Shown here: positions 53,435 through 62,593 of the stretch, piece by piece
Position numbering within the stretch: position 1 is the stretch's first letter
Layout: each line of letters opens with the position of its first letter
Assembly (NCBI RefSeq): GCF_039533965.1
Contig: NZ_BAAAUN010000001.1
Span: 310,001-374,000 of the forward strand
Reading direction: 5' to 3'
Length of the DNA: 64,000 nt
Origin: Microbacterium luteolum
GTDB taxonomy: Bacteria > Actinomycetota > Actinomycetes > Actinomycetales > Microbacteriaceae
The notes under the pieces: model-generated
Seen by the model: the letters and a program-made list of their open reading frames with translations, nothing else
The model's database searches: none
Told to the model about the DNA's origin: nothing
Program-made: the position numbers and the translations under genes

Positions 53435-54907
53435 TCATGCCTCCTTGTGGGATGCTGCGGCCAGTTCGATGATCGTTCGGACCATCGCGCCGGTGGGGCC
53501 CTTCTCGGTGAAGCCGTACGCGGAGCCGGCGTGCTCGCCGGAGCCCGCGATGTCGAGGTGCACCCAGGGGATGCGGGGCGCATCCTTCGCCTCGGAGGTG
53601 CGCCCGACGAAGCGGCGCAGGAAGAGCCCGGCGTACGAGGCCCCGCCCATGCGATCGCTCATGTTGACGTTCTGGAGGTCGGCGATCGGAGACTCCATCG
53701 AGTCCTCCATGTACGACGGCAGCGGCATGTGCCAGGCGAGCTCATCCGCCTGCTCTGCCGCGGCGAGGACTTCGGCGACCGTGTCGTCATCGCCGAACAC
53801 GCCGGTGTGGCGGTGGCCGAGTGCCGCGACGATGGCGCCGGTGAGCGTGGCCACGTCGACGATCACGTCCGGGTGCTCGCGGCTCGCTGCGACGAGCCCG
53901 TCGGCGAGGACGAGCCGGCCCTCGGCATCCGTGTTGAGCACCTCGACCGTCGTTCCGTCGAGGATGCGGACGACGTCGCCGGGACGGAGAGCGCGGCCGG
54001 AGGGCATGTTGTCGGTGATCGCAAGCCACGCCGTGACCCGGACGGGAAGACCCAACGTCGCGATCGCGCGGAGCGCGGCGAGGCTCGTGGCCGCGCCGGC
54101 CATGTCGAACTTCATTCCGACCATCGAGGCGGCGGGCTTCAGGGAGAGTCCGCCGGTGTCGAACGTGATGCCCTTGCCCACGAGGGCGATGTGGCGCGTC
54201 GCGGCGGCGGGGGAGTAGTCGAGCCGCACCAGTCGCGGCGGGCGGTCGGAGCCCTGTGCGACGCCCAGGATGCCGCCGAAGCCCTGTTCCGCGAGCGCGG
54301 CCTCATCGAGGATCTCGACGGAGACGTCGAGGTCGGCGACGCTGTCCGCCGCGCTCTGGGCGAGCTGCTCCGGGCTCTGCCACTCGGCAGGCACGTTCAC
54401 CAGGTCCTTGATCAGCGCGACCGCTTCGCCGATGGCCTGCGCCTTCGCGATCGATGCCTCGTCGATCTCGGCGTGCAGTGTGACGGCAGCCGCGCGGGAC
54501 TTGCCCTTCTCCGACCGGTACGTGTCGAAGCGGTAACCGCCGAGCACAGCGCCCTCGGCGGCCGCGGCGGCGAACTGCTCGAGGCCTGCGGCGAGCCCGA
54601 CGGCCACGTTCTCGAACCCGGTGAGCGAGCGCAGCGCGGCGCCGACGGCATTGCGCACAGCCGTTTCGTTCGCGGCCGAGCCCGTTCCGACGACGGCGAA
54701 CGGCAACGACGTGACCTCGGGTGCGTACACGCGCGTATACGAGGAGGCTGCTCCCGTGAATCCGATTCCGGCGAGGGCGTCGGCGAGACCGGGGTAGACG
54801 ACCAGCGACTCGGCCGATTCGGAGAGATCGGGGACGACGAGCACTGCGGCATCTGCAGCGCTTCCGGGGAAATGATCGGTGGTGTGCGAGAGCACGGGAA
54901 GCGTCAT
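53435..54907 (-). CDS. pepA: leucyl aminopeptidase (M17)
   Basis: A 490-residue metallopeptidase removing N-terminal residues. The metal and catalytic motifs are VGKGITFDTGGLSLKP (about residue 262) and NTDAEGRLVLADGL (about 343). Length fits the hexameric family. The ATG at 54907 is leaderless. Its stop is 3 bp before lpdA, so it leads the pepA-lpdA-sucB operon. Confidence 0.94.
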   Translation of the reverse strand: MTLPVLSHTTDHFPGSAADAAVLVVPDLSESAESLVVYPGLADALAGIGFTGAASSYTRVYAPEVTSLPFAVVGTGSAANETAVRNAVGAALRSLTGFENVAVGLAAGLEQFAAAAAEGAVLGGYRFDTYRSEKGKSRAAAVTLHAEIDEASIAKAQAIGEAVALIKDLVNVPAEWQSPEQLAQSAADSVADLDVSVEILDEAALAEQGFGGILGVAQGSDRPPRLVRLDYSPAAATRHIALVGKGITFDTGGLSLKPAASMVGMKFDMAGAATSLAALRAIATLGLPVRVTAWLAITDNMPSGRALRPGDVVRILDGTTVEVLNTDAEGRLVLADGLVAASREHPDVIVDVATLTGAIVAALGHRHTGVFGDDDTVAEVLAAAEQADELAWHMPLPSYMEDSMESPIADLQNVNMSDRMGGASYAGLFLRRFVGRTSEAKDAPRIPWVHLDIAGSGEHAGSAYGFTEKGPTGAMVRTIIELAAASHKEA

Positions 54908-54913
54908 GCCTCC

Positions 54914-54919
54914 ATCCTA
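54914..54919 (-). promoter_or_regulatory. -10 hexamer TAGGAT, leaderless pepA start
   Basis: TAGGAT on the minus strand, 6 nt before the ATG at 54907. Confidence 0.55.
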
Positions 54920-55008
54920 GGATCCTCGCCGCTGCCCGGGTGCGCGAGGCCCGTCCGCGTGTTCGCTCTCAGCATGATGAGCCCAGCCCGGGCATCGGGA
55001 CCTGCTCG

Positions 55009-55014
55009 TAGCAT
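55009..55014 (+). promoter_or_regulatory. -10 hexamer TAGCAT, leaderless PAC2 start
   Basis: TAGCAT is 6 nt before the ATG at 55021. Confidence 0.55.
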
Positions 55015-55020
55015 GGAGTC

Positions 55021-55962
55021 ATGCCCTTCTCCGGTGAGATCCACGAACGCGTCGCGAATGCGCCGGCGGTGCCCCACGGCCTGCCCCTGGTCGTCCTTCT
55101 GACCGGATTCACCGACGCGGGGAGCGCGGTGTCCGGTCTCATCGATCACCTGCGCGAGACCGCGTCGCCGCAGCCTGTCGTGGTGTTCGACAACGACGCC
55201 CTCCTCGACTACCGTGCCCGTCGCCCCGTGATCTCCTTCGATCAGGATCACCTCACGGAGTTCCGTCCATCGCGCCTGGAGCTCTCTCTCGCGACAGACG
55301 CCCTCGGACAGCCCTTCCTGCTGCTCGCCGGCTACGAGCCGGACTTCGCGTGGAACGCGTTCGCGCAGACGGTCCTCGATCTCGCGGCCGAGTTCGAGGT
55401 GTCCGGGCTCAACTGGGTGCACTCGATCGCGATGCCCGTGCCGCACACGCGTCCGATCGGGACCACCGTCAGCGGCAACCGCCGCGAGCTCACGGTCGCG
55501 CACTCCGTGTGGCGGCCGCGCACCCAGGTGCCGGCGACGGCGGGCCACCTCCTGGAGTTCCGCTTCGTCGAGAGCGGGCGCCGTGCCGTCGGCTTCGTGC
55601 TGCTGGTGCCGCACTACCTCGCCGAGACCGAGAACCCGGATGCCGTGATCGCCGCTGCGGACAAGCTGATGGCGTCGACGGGGCTGGTGCTCCTCCTCGA
55701 TGCGGTGCAGGAGCGCCGGGAGGACTACCTCACCCGGGTCGACGAGCAGGTCGCGGGCAACGAGGAGCTGCAGCAGATGGTGCACAACCTCGAACGCCGC
55801 TACGACGCCTATATGGCCGGTCGGAACCCCGACGACGACACGTACGACGAGGGCGGCTTCAGCGAACGCGATCTGCCGAGCGCCGACGAGTTGGCTGCGG
55901 AGCTGGAACGCTACCTGGCCTCGCGTCCCTCGGGAGACGACGACAAGCCCGGGCGCGGTTAG
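55021..55962 (+). CDS. PAC2-family protein (proteasome assembly chaperone-like)
   Basis: A 313-residue protein of the PAC2 family. LTGFTDAGSAVSGLIDHL (about residues 26-43) and ISFDQDHLTEFRPSRLEL are family hallmarks, and the C terminus is an acidic tail. PAC2 proteins chaperone eukaryotic proteasomes; the bacterial role is unknown, and no proteasome genes are visible here. It lies upstream of sigA, as in other Actinobacteria. Confidence 0.88.
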   Translation: MPFSGEIHERVANAPAVPHGLPLVVLLTGFTDAGSAVSGLIDHLRETASPQPVVVFDNDALLDYRARRPVISFDQDHLTEFRPSRLELSLATDALGQPFLLLAGYEPDFAWNAFAQTVLDLAAEFEVSGLNWVHSIAMPVPHTRPIGTTVSGNRRELTVAHSVWRPRTQVPATAGHLLEFRFVESGRRAVGFVLLVPHYLAETENPDAVIAAADKLMASTGLVLLLDAVQERREDYLTRVDEQVAGNEELQQMVHNLERRYDAYMAGRNPDDDTYDEGGFSERDLPSADELAAELERYLASRPSGDDDKPGRG

Positions 55963-55985
55963 ACGAATCTCCCGACAACTTCGCC

Positions 55986-56011
55986 GGAATGCATCCGCAT
56001 CGCCACACGTG
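55986..56011 (+). promoter_or_regulatory. possible SigR/SigH-type promoter of sigA
   Basis: GGAAT, exactly 18 bp, then GTG. The thiol-stress sigma consensus is GGAAT-N18-GTT, so it differs in one base. Streptomyces hrdB, the homologue, has a SigR promoter too. Confidence 0.4.
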
Positions 56012-56030
56012 TGCGATACTAGGAGTCTGA

Positions 56031-56073
56031 CCCGTTGTCAATCGGTGTTTTCGAACGCCGGACTTGACAAGGG
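56031..56073 (+). repeat. inverted repeat in the sigA leader
   Basis: CCCGTTGTCAA (56031-56041) pairs with TTGACAAGGG (56064-56073) with one bulge. TTGACA in the right arm could also be a -35. Confidence 0.4.
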
Positions 56074-56130
56074 TCTTACTAGTGTCCGAAATGTCCCGGG
56101 GCGGTCCCGCAGCCCCGTGAAAGGCGAAAC

Positions 56131-57374
<1,244 letters not shown>

Positions 57375-57375
<1 letters not shown>

Positions 57376-58067
57376 TGCAGGCGAACGAGGGCAAGGCGCT
57401 GGAGACCAGCGTCGATGGAAAGAGCTTCGCGCGGATTCCGCTGCGCACACGAGTCGTCATGCCGGATGACGACCTCGACGCCGTCATCACGGAGTACGCG
57501 AAGGACTCGGTGCGTCCGGGCGACCTGCTGTTCGTGACCGAGAAGATCGTCGCGATCACGCAGGGCCGGTCGTACCGTCTGGACGAGATCAAGCCGCGCA
57601 AGCTCGCGCTCTTCCTGTCGAAGTACGTCACCCGCACGCCGTACGGCATCGGACTCGGCATGCCCGAGACGATGGAGATGGCGCTGCGCGAGTGCGGCAC
57701 GCCGCGCATCCTGTTCGCATCCGCGGTCGCCGCCGTGACCAAGGCCTTCGGCCGTCGCGGGGACTTCTACCGGATCGCGGGCGACAAGGCCCGGGCGATC
57801 GACGGACCGACCAGCCACACGATCCCGCCCTACAACGAGGCGGTCGTGCTCGGTCCGAAGGATCCTCGCGGTGTCGCCGCGCACCTGAAGTCGCTTCTCG
57901 GTGGCGAGCTCGAGGTGGCCGTGGTCGACATCAACGACCTCGGCGGCAACATCCTCGGCTCCACGCTCGACCGGCACGGCGAACGTCGTCTCGTGAAGAT
58001 CCTCGGCGACAACCCGCTCGGTCAGGGCCGCGAGTCCACGCCGCTCGGGATCGTCCGCGAGGTCTGA
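57375..58067 (+). CDS. CofE-like F420-0:glutamate ligase family protein
   Basis: A 230-residue protein of the CofE/FbiB-N fold (DDLDAVITEYAKDSVRPGDLLFVTEKIVAITQGR). CofE adds glutamates to coenzyme F420-0, but none of the other F420 genes are here and this family also has divergent members with unknown substrates. The ATG at 57375 overlaps the sigA stop, so it is coupled to sigA. A GTG at 57372 would also be in frame. Confidence 0.75.
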
Positions 58068-58072
58068 CGCCC

Positions 58073-58163
58073 CTTCGACAGGCTCAGGGACCCAAATAGT
58101 CAGCTCAGGGACCCAAATAGTCAGCTCAGGGACCCGATAGCCAGGTCAGGGACCCATCGATAG
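58073..58163 (-). repeat. 21-bp tandem repeat with CTGAGCCTGTCGAAG end
   Basis: Read on the plus strand, CTTCGACAGGCTCAG (58073-58087) is followed by units beginning GCTCAGGGACCC at 58082, 58103 and 58124, with a last copy at 58144, so the period is 21, 21 and 20 bp. It is the same element as at 9735-9796 in the other orientation. Confidence 0.75.
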
Positions 58164-58199
58164 CAGAAGGCCCGGATGCTCGGCATCCGGGCCTTCTGC
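58163..58199 (+). terminator. rho-independent terminator
   Basis: GCAGAAGGCCCGGATGC (58163-58179) and GCATCCGGGCCTTCTGC (58183-58199) form a 17-bp perfect stem with a 3-nt loop after the sigA unit. Confidence 0.9.
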
Positions 58200-58230
58200 G
58201 TTCCCGGGGGACGACCAGGAACGCGGAAGC

Positions 58231-58236
58231 TAGGCT
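58231..58236 (+). promoter_or_regulatory. -10 hexamer TAGGCT, leaderless start of the racemase pair
   Basis: TAGGCT is 7 nt before the GTG at 58244. Confidence 0.55.
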
Positions 58237-58243
58237 GGAACGC

Positions 58244-58948
58244 GTGTGTGAGACGACCTCCAGCGCCCTCCCGCGTGCCGTGATCTCCCGCTCGGCACTC
58301 GCCGCCGCGGCATCCGCTGCCGTCCGCGCGGGCGGACGAACGGCCGACCTCCGGCGGGATGCGTGGGGGCACGGGGTGCTCTCCGTCGCGCAGGCGGTCA
58401 TCGCCGCCGGTGCGGATCGAGTGCTCGTCGATTCCCAGGGCGAGGTCGACGCGCTGCACCTCGAGGGGATCGACGCCGTCACTTCAGGAGTCGCGGACAT
58501 CGACCCGTCCCTGCTCTACGGCCTCCCCGACGCTGCCGGGGCCCTGACGCTGCAGCCCGTGATGCGCCTCACCGGTCGGGTCCTGTCCACGAAGCGCCTC
58601 CGCGCGGGAGACGCCGTGTCCTACGGCTACACGTATCGCGCGCCGGCGGACACCACTGTGGCGCTCGTGACCGGCGGGTACGCGCAGGGGATCGTCCGAG
58701 CCCTCGGGAATCAGGCGCACGTCGACGTCGAGGGAGCCGCGCGACCGATCGTCGGCCGCGTCGCGATGGACGTGTGCGTGGTCGACCTGGAAGGACGAGA
58801 CGTCGCCTCCGGAACAGAGGTCACCTACTTCGGCGGAACCGGATCGGCCGGATCGGGTCTGAGCCGATGGGCCGCCATCACCGCGATGTCCGTCGCCGAG
58901 CTTGTCACCGTCGCCGGCGCCCACGCGGCACGGGGGTGGGAGGCATGA
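58244..58948 (+). CDS. alanine racemase-like protein with truncated barrel and intact catalytic Tyr
   Basis: A 234-residue protein. Residues 1-75 match the first strands of the Alr barrel, but about 150 residues of the barrel middle are absent; residues 84-94 match the barrel end (DIDPSLLYGLP) and 103-200 match the C-terminal domain. The PLP-lysine motif KANAYGHG reads RRDAWGHG (Arg37), and the barrel-end Arg is Ile86. The catalytic Tyr is kept (Tyr127 in VSYGYTY), as are GGYAQG and GRVAMD (Met175-Asp176). It cannot bind PLP alone and overlaps the next gene by ATGA; the two are likely subunits of one enzyme. Confidence 0.8.
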   Translation: MCETTSSALPRAVISRSALAAAASAAVRAGGRTADLRRDAWGHGVLSVAQAVIAAGADRVLVDSQGEVDALHLEGIDAVTSGVADIDPSLLYGLPDAAGALTLQPVMRLTGRVLSTKRLRAGDAVSYGYTYRAPADTTVALVTGGYAQGIVRALGNQAHVDVEGAARPIVGRVAMDVCVVDLEGRDVASGTEVTYFGGTGSAGSGLSRWAAITAMSVAELVTVAGAHAARGWEA

Positions 58949-59985
58949 GCCGTCCGGAGCTGCGGATCAGCAGCGAGACGTTCCGCGCGAACATCGAAGC
59001 CGTCCGTGCCCGCATCGAGCCGTCGACGCTCATGCTGGTGCTGAAGGACGATGCCTACGGGCACGGGTTGCGGTGGGCCGTCGAGACCGCCGTGCAGACC
59101 GGCATCCGGTGGTTCGGCAGCTACGACATCCGTAGCGGCCTCGAGGTGCGTCGCATCGCCGGTCGTGATGCGCGGATCTTCGCGTGGGCCACGTCGACGG
59201 ACGACGAGATCGACGAGGCGCTGGCACACGACATCGATCTCGGCGTCGGCACCCGGGAATACCTGAGTCGGGTCATCGCTCGCGCCGCGGTCCTCGGTGC
59301 ACCAGCCCGAGTGCACCTCAAGATCGACACCGGACTGCACCGCAACGGCGTGCTCCCGGAGGAGTGGCCCGAGGCGCTCGCGGAAGCGCGAGCGGCGGAG
59401 CGGCTCGGGCAGCTGGAGCTGGTCGGCGTGTGGAGCCACATCGCCGAGGCGAGCGACGCCGAGGATGACGAGGCTCAGACCGCGTTCCTCGACGCCGTGC
59501 GCATCGCCGGCGAGTCCGGGCCTGCGCCGGCACTGCTGCACCTGACGGCGTCGGCCGCGTCGTGGTGGCGTCCGGAACTGCGCGGCAGCGTGTCGCGCAT
59601 CGGCGCGTTCTGCTACGGCATCCGCTCCGCCGACGGGCCGGAGCTCGAGGGCGTCCGACCCGTCGCCTCACTGAGCGCGCTCGTCGAGGAGATCGTCGAC
59701 GGTGCCGCGGTGATCGCGATCGGGAGCTTCGACGGTCTGCCGTCGACGCTCTCCGGGATGCCCGTCGGCACGCCAGGCGGCACGCGCACCCTCGCCGAGA
59801 TCGGGCAGACCACCTCGGTCGTCGAGGGCTGGCCGGGGGCGCAGGTCGGAGACGAGGTCATGCTGTTCGGTCCGGGCGAATCCGGTGAGGTCAGCGCGAC
59901 GACCCTCGCGGAGCGGATCGACAGCGTGGGTGAAGAGATCCTCACCCGGTTGACCCCGCGCGTGCGTCGTATCGTCCGGGAATGA
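58945..59985 (+). CDS. alanine racemase-like protein with PLP lysine but lacking the catalytic Tyr segment
   Basis: A 346-residue protein. The barrel is complete: LVLKDDAYGHG (Lys34), HLKIDTGLHRNG (Arg133), and SVSRIGAFCYG (Arg218). In the C-terminal domain the segment with the catalytic Tyr (VSYG in Alr) is deleted; GSFDG at 260-264 replaces GYADG, and the MD motif is lost, while the end (GDEVMLFG, then VGEEILTRL and RVRR) remains. The start is ATG 58945, overlapping the previous stop. On its own it should not racemise alanine. It could be a dimer partner of the protein before it. Confidence 0.8.
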   Translation: MSRPELRISSETFRANIEAVRARIEPSTLMLVLKDDAYGHGLRWAVETAVQTGIRWFGSYDIRSGLEVRRIAGRDARIFAWATSTDDEIDEALAHDIDLGVGTREYLSRVIARAAVLGAPARVHLKIDTGLHRNGVLPEEWPEALAEARAAERLGQLELVGVWSHIAEASDAEDDEAQTAFLDAVRIAGESGPAPALLHLTASAASWWRPELRGSVSRIGAFCYGIRSADGPELEGVRPVASLSALVEEIVDGAAVIAIGSFDGLPSTLSGMPVGTPGGTRTLAEIGQTTSVVEGWPGAQVGDEVMLFGPGESGEVSATTLAERIDSVGEEILTRLTPRVRRIVRE

Positions 59986-59989
59986 GAAA

Positions 59990-60023
59990 GACCCCGGGCT
60001 GCGCGAATGCGCGACCCGGGGTC
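59990..60023. terminator. bidirectional terminator
   Basis: GACCCCGGG (59990-59998) pairs with CCCGGGGTC (60015-60023), enclosing a GCGC inner stem. It lies between the racemase pair and the convergent small gene. Confidence 0.85.
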
Positions 60024-60052
60024 GGAAGTCGGCCGGAGCCGGCGAGCAGGCG

Positions 60053-60271
60053 TCAGACGGTCTCGACGAGGCGGGCGCTCTCGTCATGCCAGCTGGTGGC
60101 GATGCTGCGGAGCTTCTCTTCGTACTTGCGGCCGTGGTGGGCGCAGAACAGGAGCTCGGATCCGTTGACCTCTGCGGCGATGTACGCCTGAGCGCCGCAT
60201 GAATCGCAGCGATCCATGGCAGTCAGGCGGAACTCGATGGCGGTGGCCTCACGTTCGGTTGTTGCATTCAT
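60053..60271 (-). CDS. small zinc-ribbon-like DUF7455 protein
   Basis: A 72-residue protein. CDSCGAQAYIAAEV and FCAHHGRKYEEKL give Cys-x2-Cys and Cys-x2-His, a likely zinc site. It is conserved in Actinobacteria next to sigA and parE. Function is unknown. I use the ATG at 60271, with GAGG upstream. Confidence 0.8.
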   Translation of the reverse strand: MNATTEREATAIEFRLTAMDRCDSCGAQAYIAAEVNGSELLFCAHHGRKYEEKLRSIATSWHDESARLVETV

Positions 60272-60438
60272 CTCGGTGCCTCCTCGGGTGTCGGCCTCGC
60301 TGTGGGTCGTGCTCAATACAACCACGCTGCACCTGTAGGCATGCCCGGATCACGGCGTGTTTCGCTCAGCGCGTACGCGATCAGCGCCGGCTGGATGCCC
60401 GTGGGGAGTGTCTGCGGGCCGGTGGGTCATGTCGAGAA

Positions 60439-60444
60439 TAGACT
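60439..60444 (+). promoter_or_regulatory. -10 hexamer TAGACT, leaderless parE start
   Basis: TAGACT is 8 nt before the GTG at 60453. Confidence 0.45.
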
Positions 60445-60452
60445 CGGAGATT

Positions 60453-62588
60453 GTGACCGCCGAGTATTCCGCCCATCATCTCCAGGTGCTTGAGGGGCTC
60501 GAGGCTGTCCGCAAGCGCCCAGGCATGTACATCGGGTCGAACGGATCGCCCGGGCTCATGCACTGCCTCTGGGAGGTCATCGACAACGCCGTCGACGAAG
60601 CCGTCGACGGCAACGGTGACAAGATCGACATCATCCTCCACGACGACGGCAGCGTCGAGGTGCACGACCGAGGTCGAGGCATCCCCGTCGACATCGAGCC
60701 GCGCACCGGCCTGAGCGGCGTCGAGGTGGTCTTCACCAAGCTGCACGCCGGCGGGAAGTTCGGCGGCGGCTCGTACGCCGCGTCGGGCGGTCTGCACGGC
60801 GTCGGCGCCTCAGTCGTGAACGCGCTCTCCGAGCGGCTCGACGTCGAGGTGGACCGCGGCGGCAAGGTGTACGCGATGTCGTTCCATCGCGGCGAACCCG
60901 GGATCTTCACGGACACGGGGGAGAAGCGGCCCGACGCGCCCTTCCGCCCGTTCGAGGACAAGAGCGAGCTGCGCGTCATCGGGAAGGCTCCACGCGGCGT
61001 GACCGGCACACGGATCCGGTACTGGGCCGATCGTCAGATCTTCACGAAGGACGCGGCCTTCCAGCTGAAGGACCTCGAGACGCGCGCCCGTCAGACGGCG
61101 TTCCTCGTGCCGGGACTCGAGATCCTGGTCCGCGACGACCGGGATCGCGGCCCGCAGACCCCAGCGGCATCCGCGGAGGGCGTGCTCGCCCCTGTCGTCG
61201 ACGAGGTGCCGCGCGAGATCTCCTACCGCTACGAGGGCGGCATCTCCGAGTTCGTCGACTACCTCGCGACCGATCCGCCGGTGACGGACAACTGGCGCAT
61301 CCAGGGGGAGGGCACCTTCAAGGAGACCGTCCCCGTGCTGCAGGCCGACGGCCACATGATCGCGACCGAGGTCGAGCGCACCTGCGCGGTCGACGTCGCG
61401 CTGCGCTGGGGCACCGGATACGACACGACGGTGCGCTCGTTCGTCAACATCATCGCGACCCCCAAGGGCGGCACGCACCAGCAGGGCTTCGAGCAGGAGC
61501 TGCTGAAGGTGCTCCGATCGCAGGTCGAGCAGAACGCCCGCAGGCTCAAGGTCGGCAACGACAAGCTCGAGAAGGACGACGTGCTCGCCGGGCTCACCGC
61601 CGTGCTCACGGTCAACGTGCCCGAGCCGCAGTTCGAGGGGCAGACGAAGGAGATCCTCGGCACCCCCGCGGTGCGGCAGATCGTCGCGCAGGTGCTCCGC
61701 AAGGACCTCGCGCAGCGTTTCAGCTCCACGAAGCGCGACGACAAGAACCAGGCGTCGCAGCTCCTCGACAAAATCGTCTCCGAGATGAAGGCGCGCGTCT
61801 CTGCGCGTGCGCACAAGGAGACGCAGCGTCGCAAGAACGCCCTGGAATCCTCCACGCTGCCGACGAAGCTCGTCGACTGCCGCACGAACGAGGTCGCACG
61901 CAGCGAGCTCTTCATCGTCGAGGGCGACTCCGCGCTCGGCACCGCCAAGAACGCCCGCAACAGCGAGTTCCAGGCACTGCTGCCGATCCGCGGCAAGATC
62001 CTCAACGTGCAGAAAGCGTCGGTCAGCGACATGCTGTCGAACGCCGAGTGCGCATCGATCATCCAGGTGATCGGCGCCGGGTCGGGTCGCACCTTCGACA
62101 TCGACTCCGCCCGCTACGGCAAGGTGATCCTGATGAGCGACGCCGACGTCGACGGCGCGCACATCCGCACCCTCCTGCTGACGCTGTTCTTCCGCTACAT
62201 GAGGCCGCTGATCGAGGACGGCCGTGTCTTCGCCGCCGTGCCGCCGCTGCATCGGGTCATCGTGATGAACCCCGGCTCGAAGCCGAACGAGACGATCTAC
62301 ACCTACAGCGAGCAGGAGATGCACGCGCTGCTGGCGAAGCTCCGCAAGTCGGGCAAGCGCTGGCACGAGCCGATCCAGCGCTACAAGGGCCTCGGTGAGA
62401 TGGATGCCGAGCAGCTGGCCAACACGACCATGGACCGTTCCGGGCGCCTGCTGCGCCGGGTGCGCATGGAGGATGCCGAGGCGGCCGGTCGCGTCTTCGA
62501 GCTGCTCATGGGCAACGAGGTCGCGCCGCGTCGCGAGTTCATCATCGACTCCTCTGGGCGCCTGTCGCGCGAGGCCATCGACGCCTGA
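60453..62588 (+). CDS. parE: DNA topoisomerase IV/gyrase subunit B
   Basis: A 711-residue type IIA topoisomerase B subunit. The GHKL ATPase domain shows EVIDNAVDEA and GLHGVGASVVNAL, the TOPRIM domain shows FIVEGDSALGTAKNAR and LMSDADVDGAHIRTL, and QRYKGLGEMD is near the C terminus. Its place near sigA matches the second (topoisomerase IV-like) pair of Streptomyces rather than gyrB near dnaA. The start GTG at 60453 is chosen over the ATG at 60429 because of the leaderless -10; both are possible. Confidence 0.92.
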   Translation: MTAEYSAHHLQVLEGLEAVRKRPGMYIGSNGSPGLMHCLWEVIDNAVDEAVDGNGDKIDIILHDDGSVEVHDRGRGIPVDIEPRTGLSGVEVVFTKLHAGGKFGGGSYAASGGLHGVGASVVNALSERLDVEVDRGGKVYAMSFHRGEPGIFTDTGEKRPDAPFRPFEDKSELRVIGKAPRGVTGTRIRYWADRQIFTKDAAFQLKDLETRARQTAFLVPGLEILVRDDRDRGPQTPAASAEGVLAPVVDEVPREISYRYEGGISEFVDYLATDPPVTDNWRIQGEGTFKETVPVLQADGHMIATEVERTCAVDVALRWGTGYDTTVRSFVNIIATPKGGTHQQGFEQELLKVLRSQVEQNARRLKVGNDKLEKDDVLAGLTAVLTVNVPEPQFEGQTKEILGTPAVRQIVAQVLRKDLAQRFSSTKRDDKNQASQLLDKIVSEMKARVSARAHKETQRRKNALESSTLPTKLVDCRTNEVARSELFIVEGDSALGTAKNARNSEFQALLPIRGKILNVQKASVSDMLSNAECASIIQVIGAGSGRTFDIDSARYGKVILMSDADVDGAHIRTLLLTLFFRYMRPLIEDGRVFAAVPPLHRVIVMNPGSKPNETIYTYSEQEMHALLAKLRKSGKRWHEPIQRYKGLGEMDAEQLANTTMDRSGRLLRRVRMEDAEAAGRVFELLMGNEVAPRREFIIDSSGRLSREAIDA

Positions 62589-62593
62589 TCGCG

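Noticed and set aside
58073..58163. CRISPR array
   Set aside because: Units are 20-21 bp and directly joined without unique spacers, and no cas genes are near.
58244..59985. Racemase pair as one gene broken by frameshift
   Set aside because: Each frame has its own start, they overlap by the ATGA typical of coupled genes, and each contains both an N-terminal and a C-terminal Alr part, so this is not one protein cut in two.
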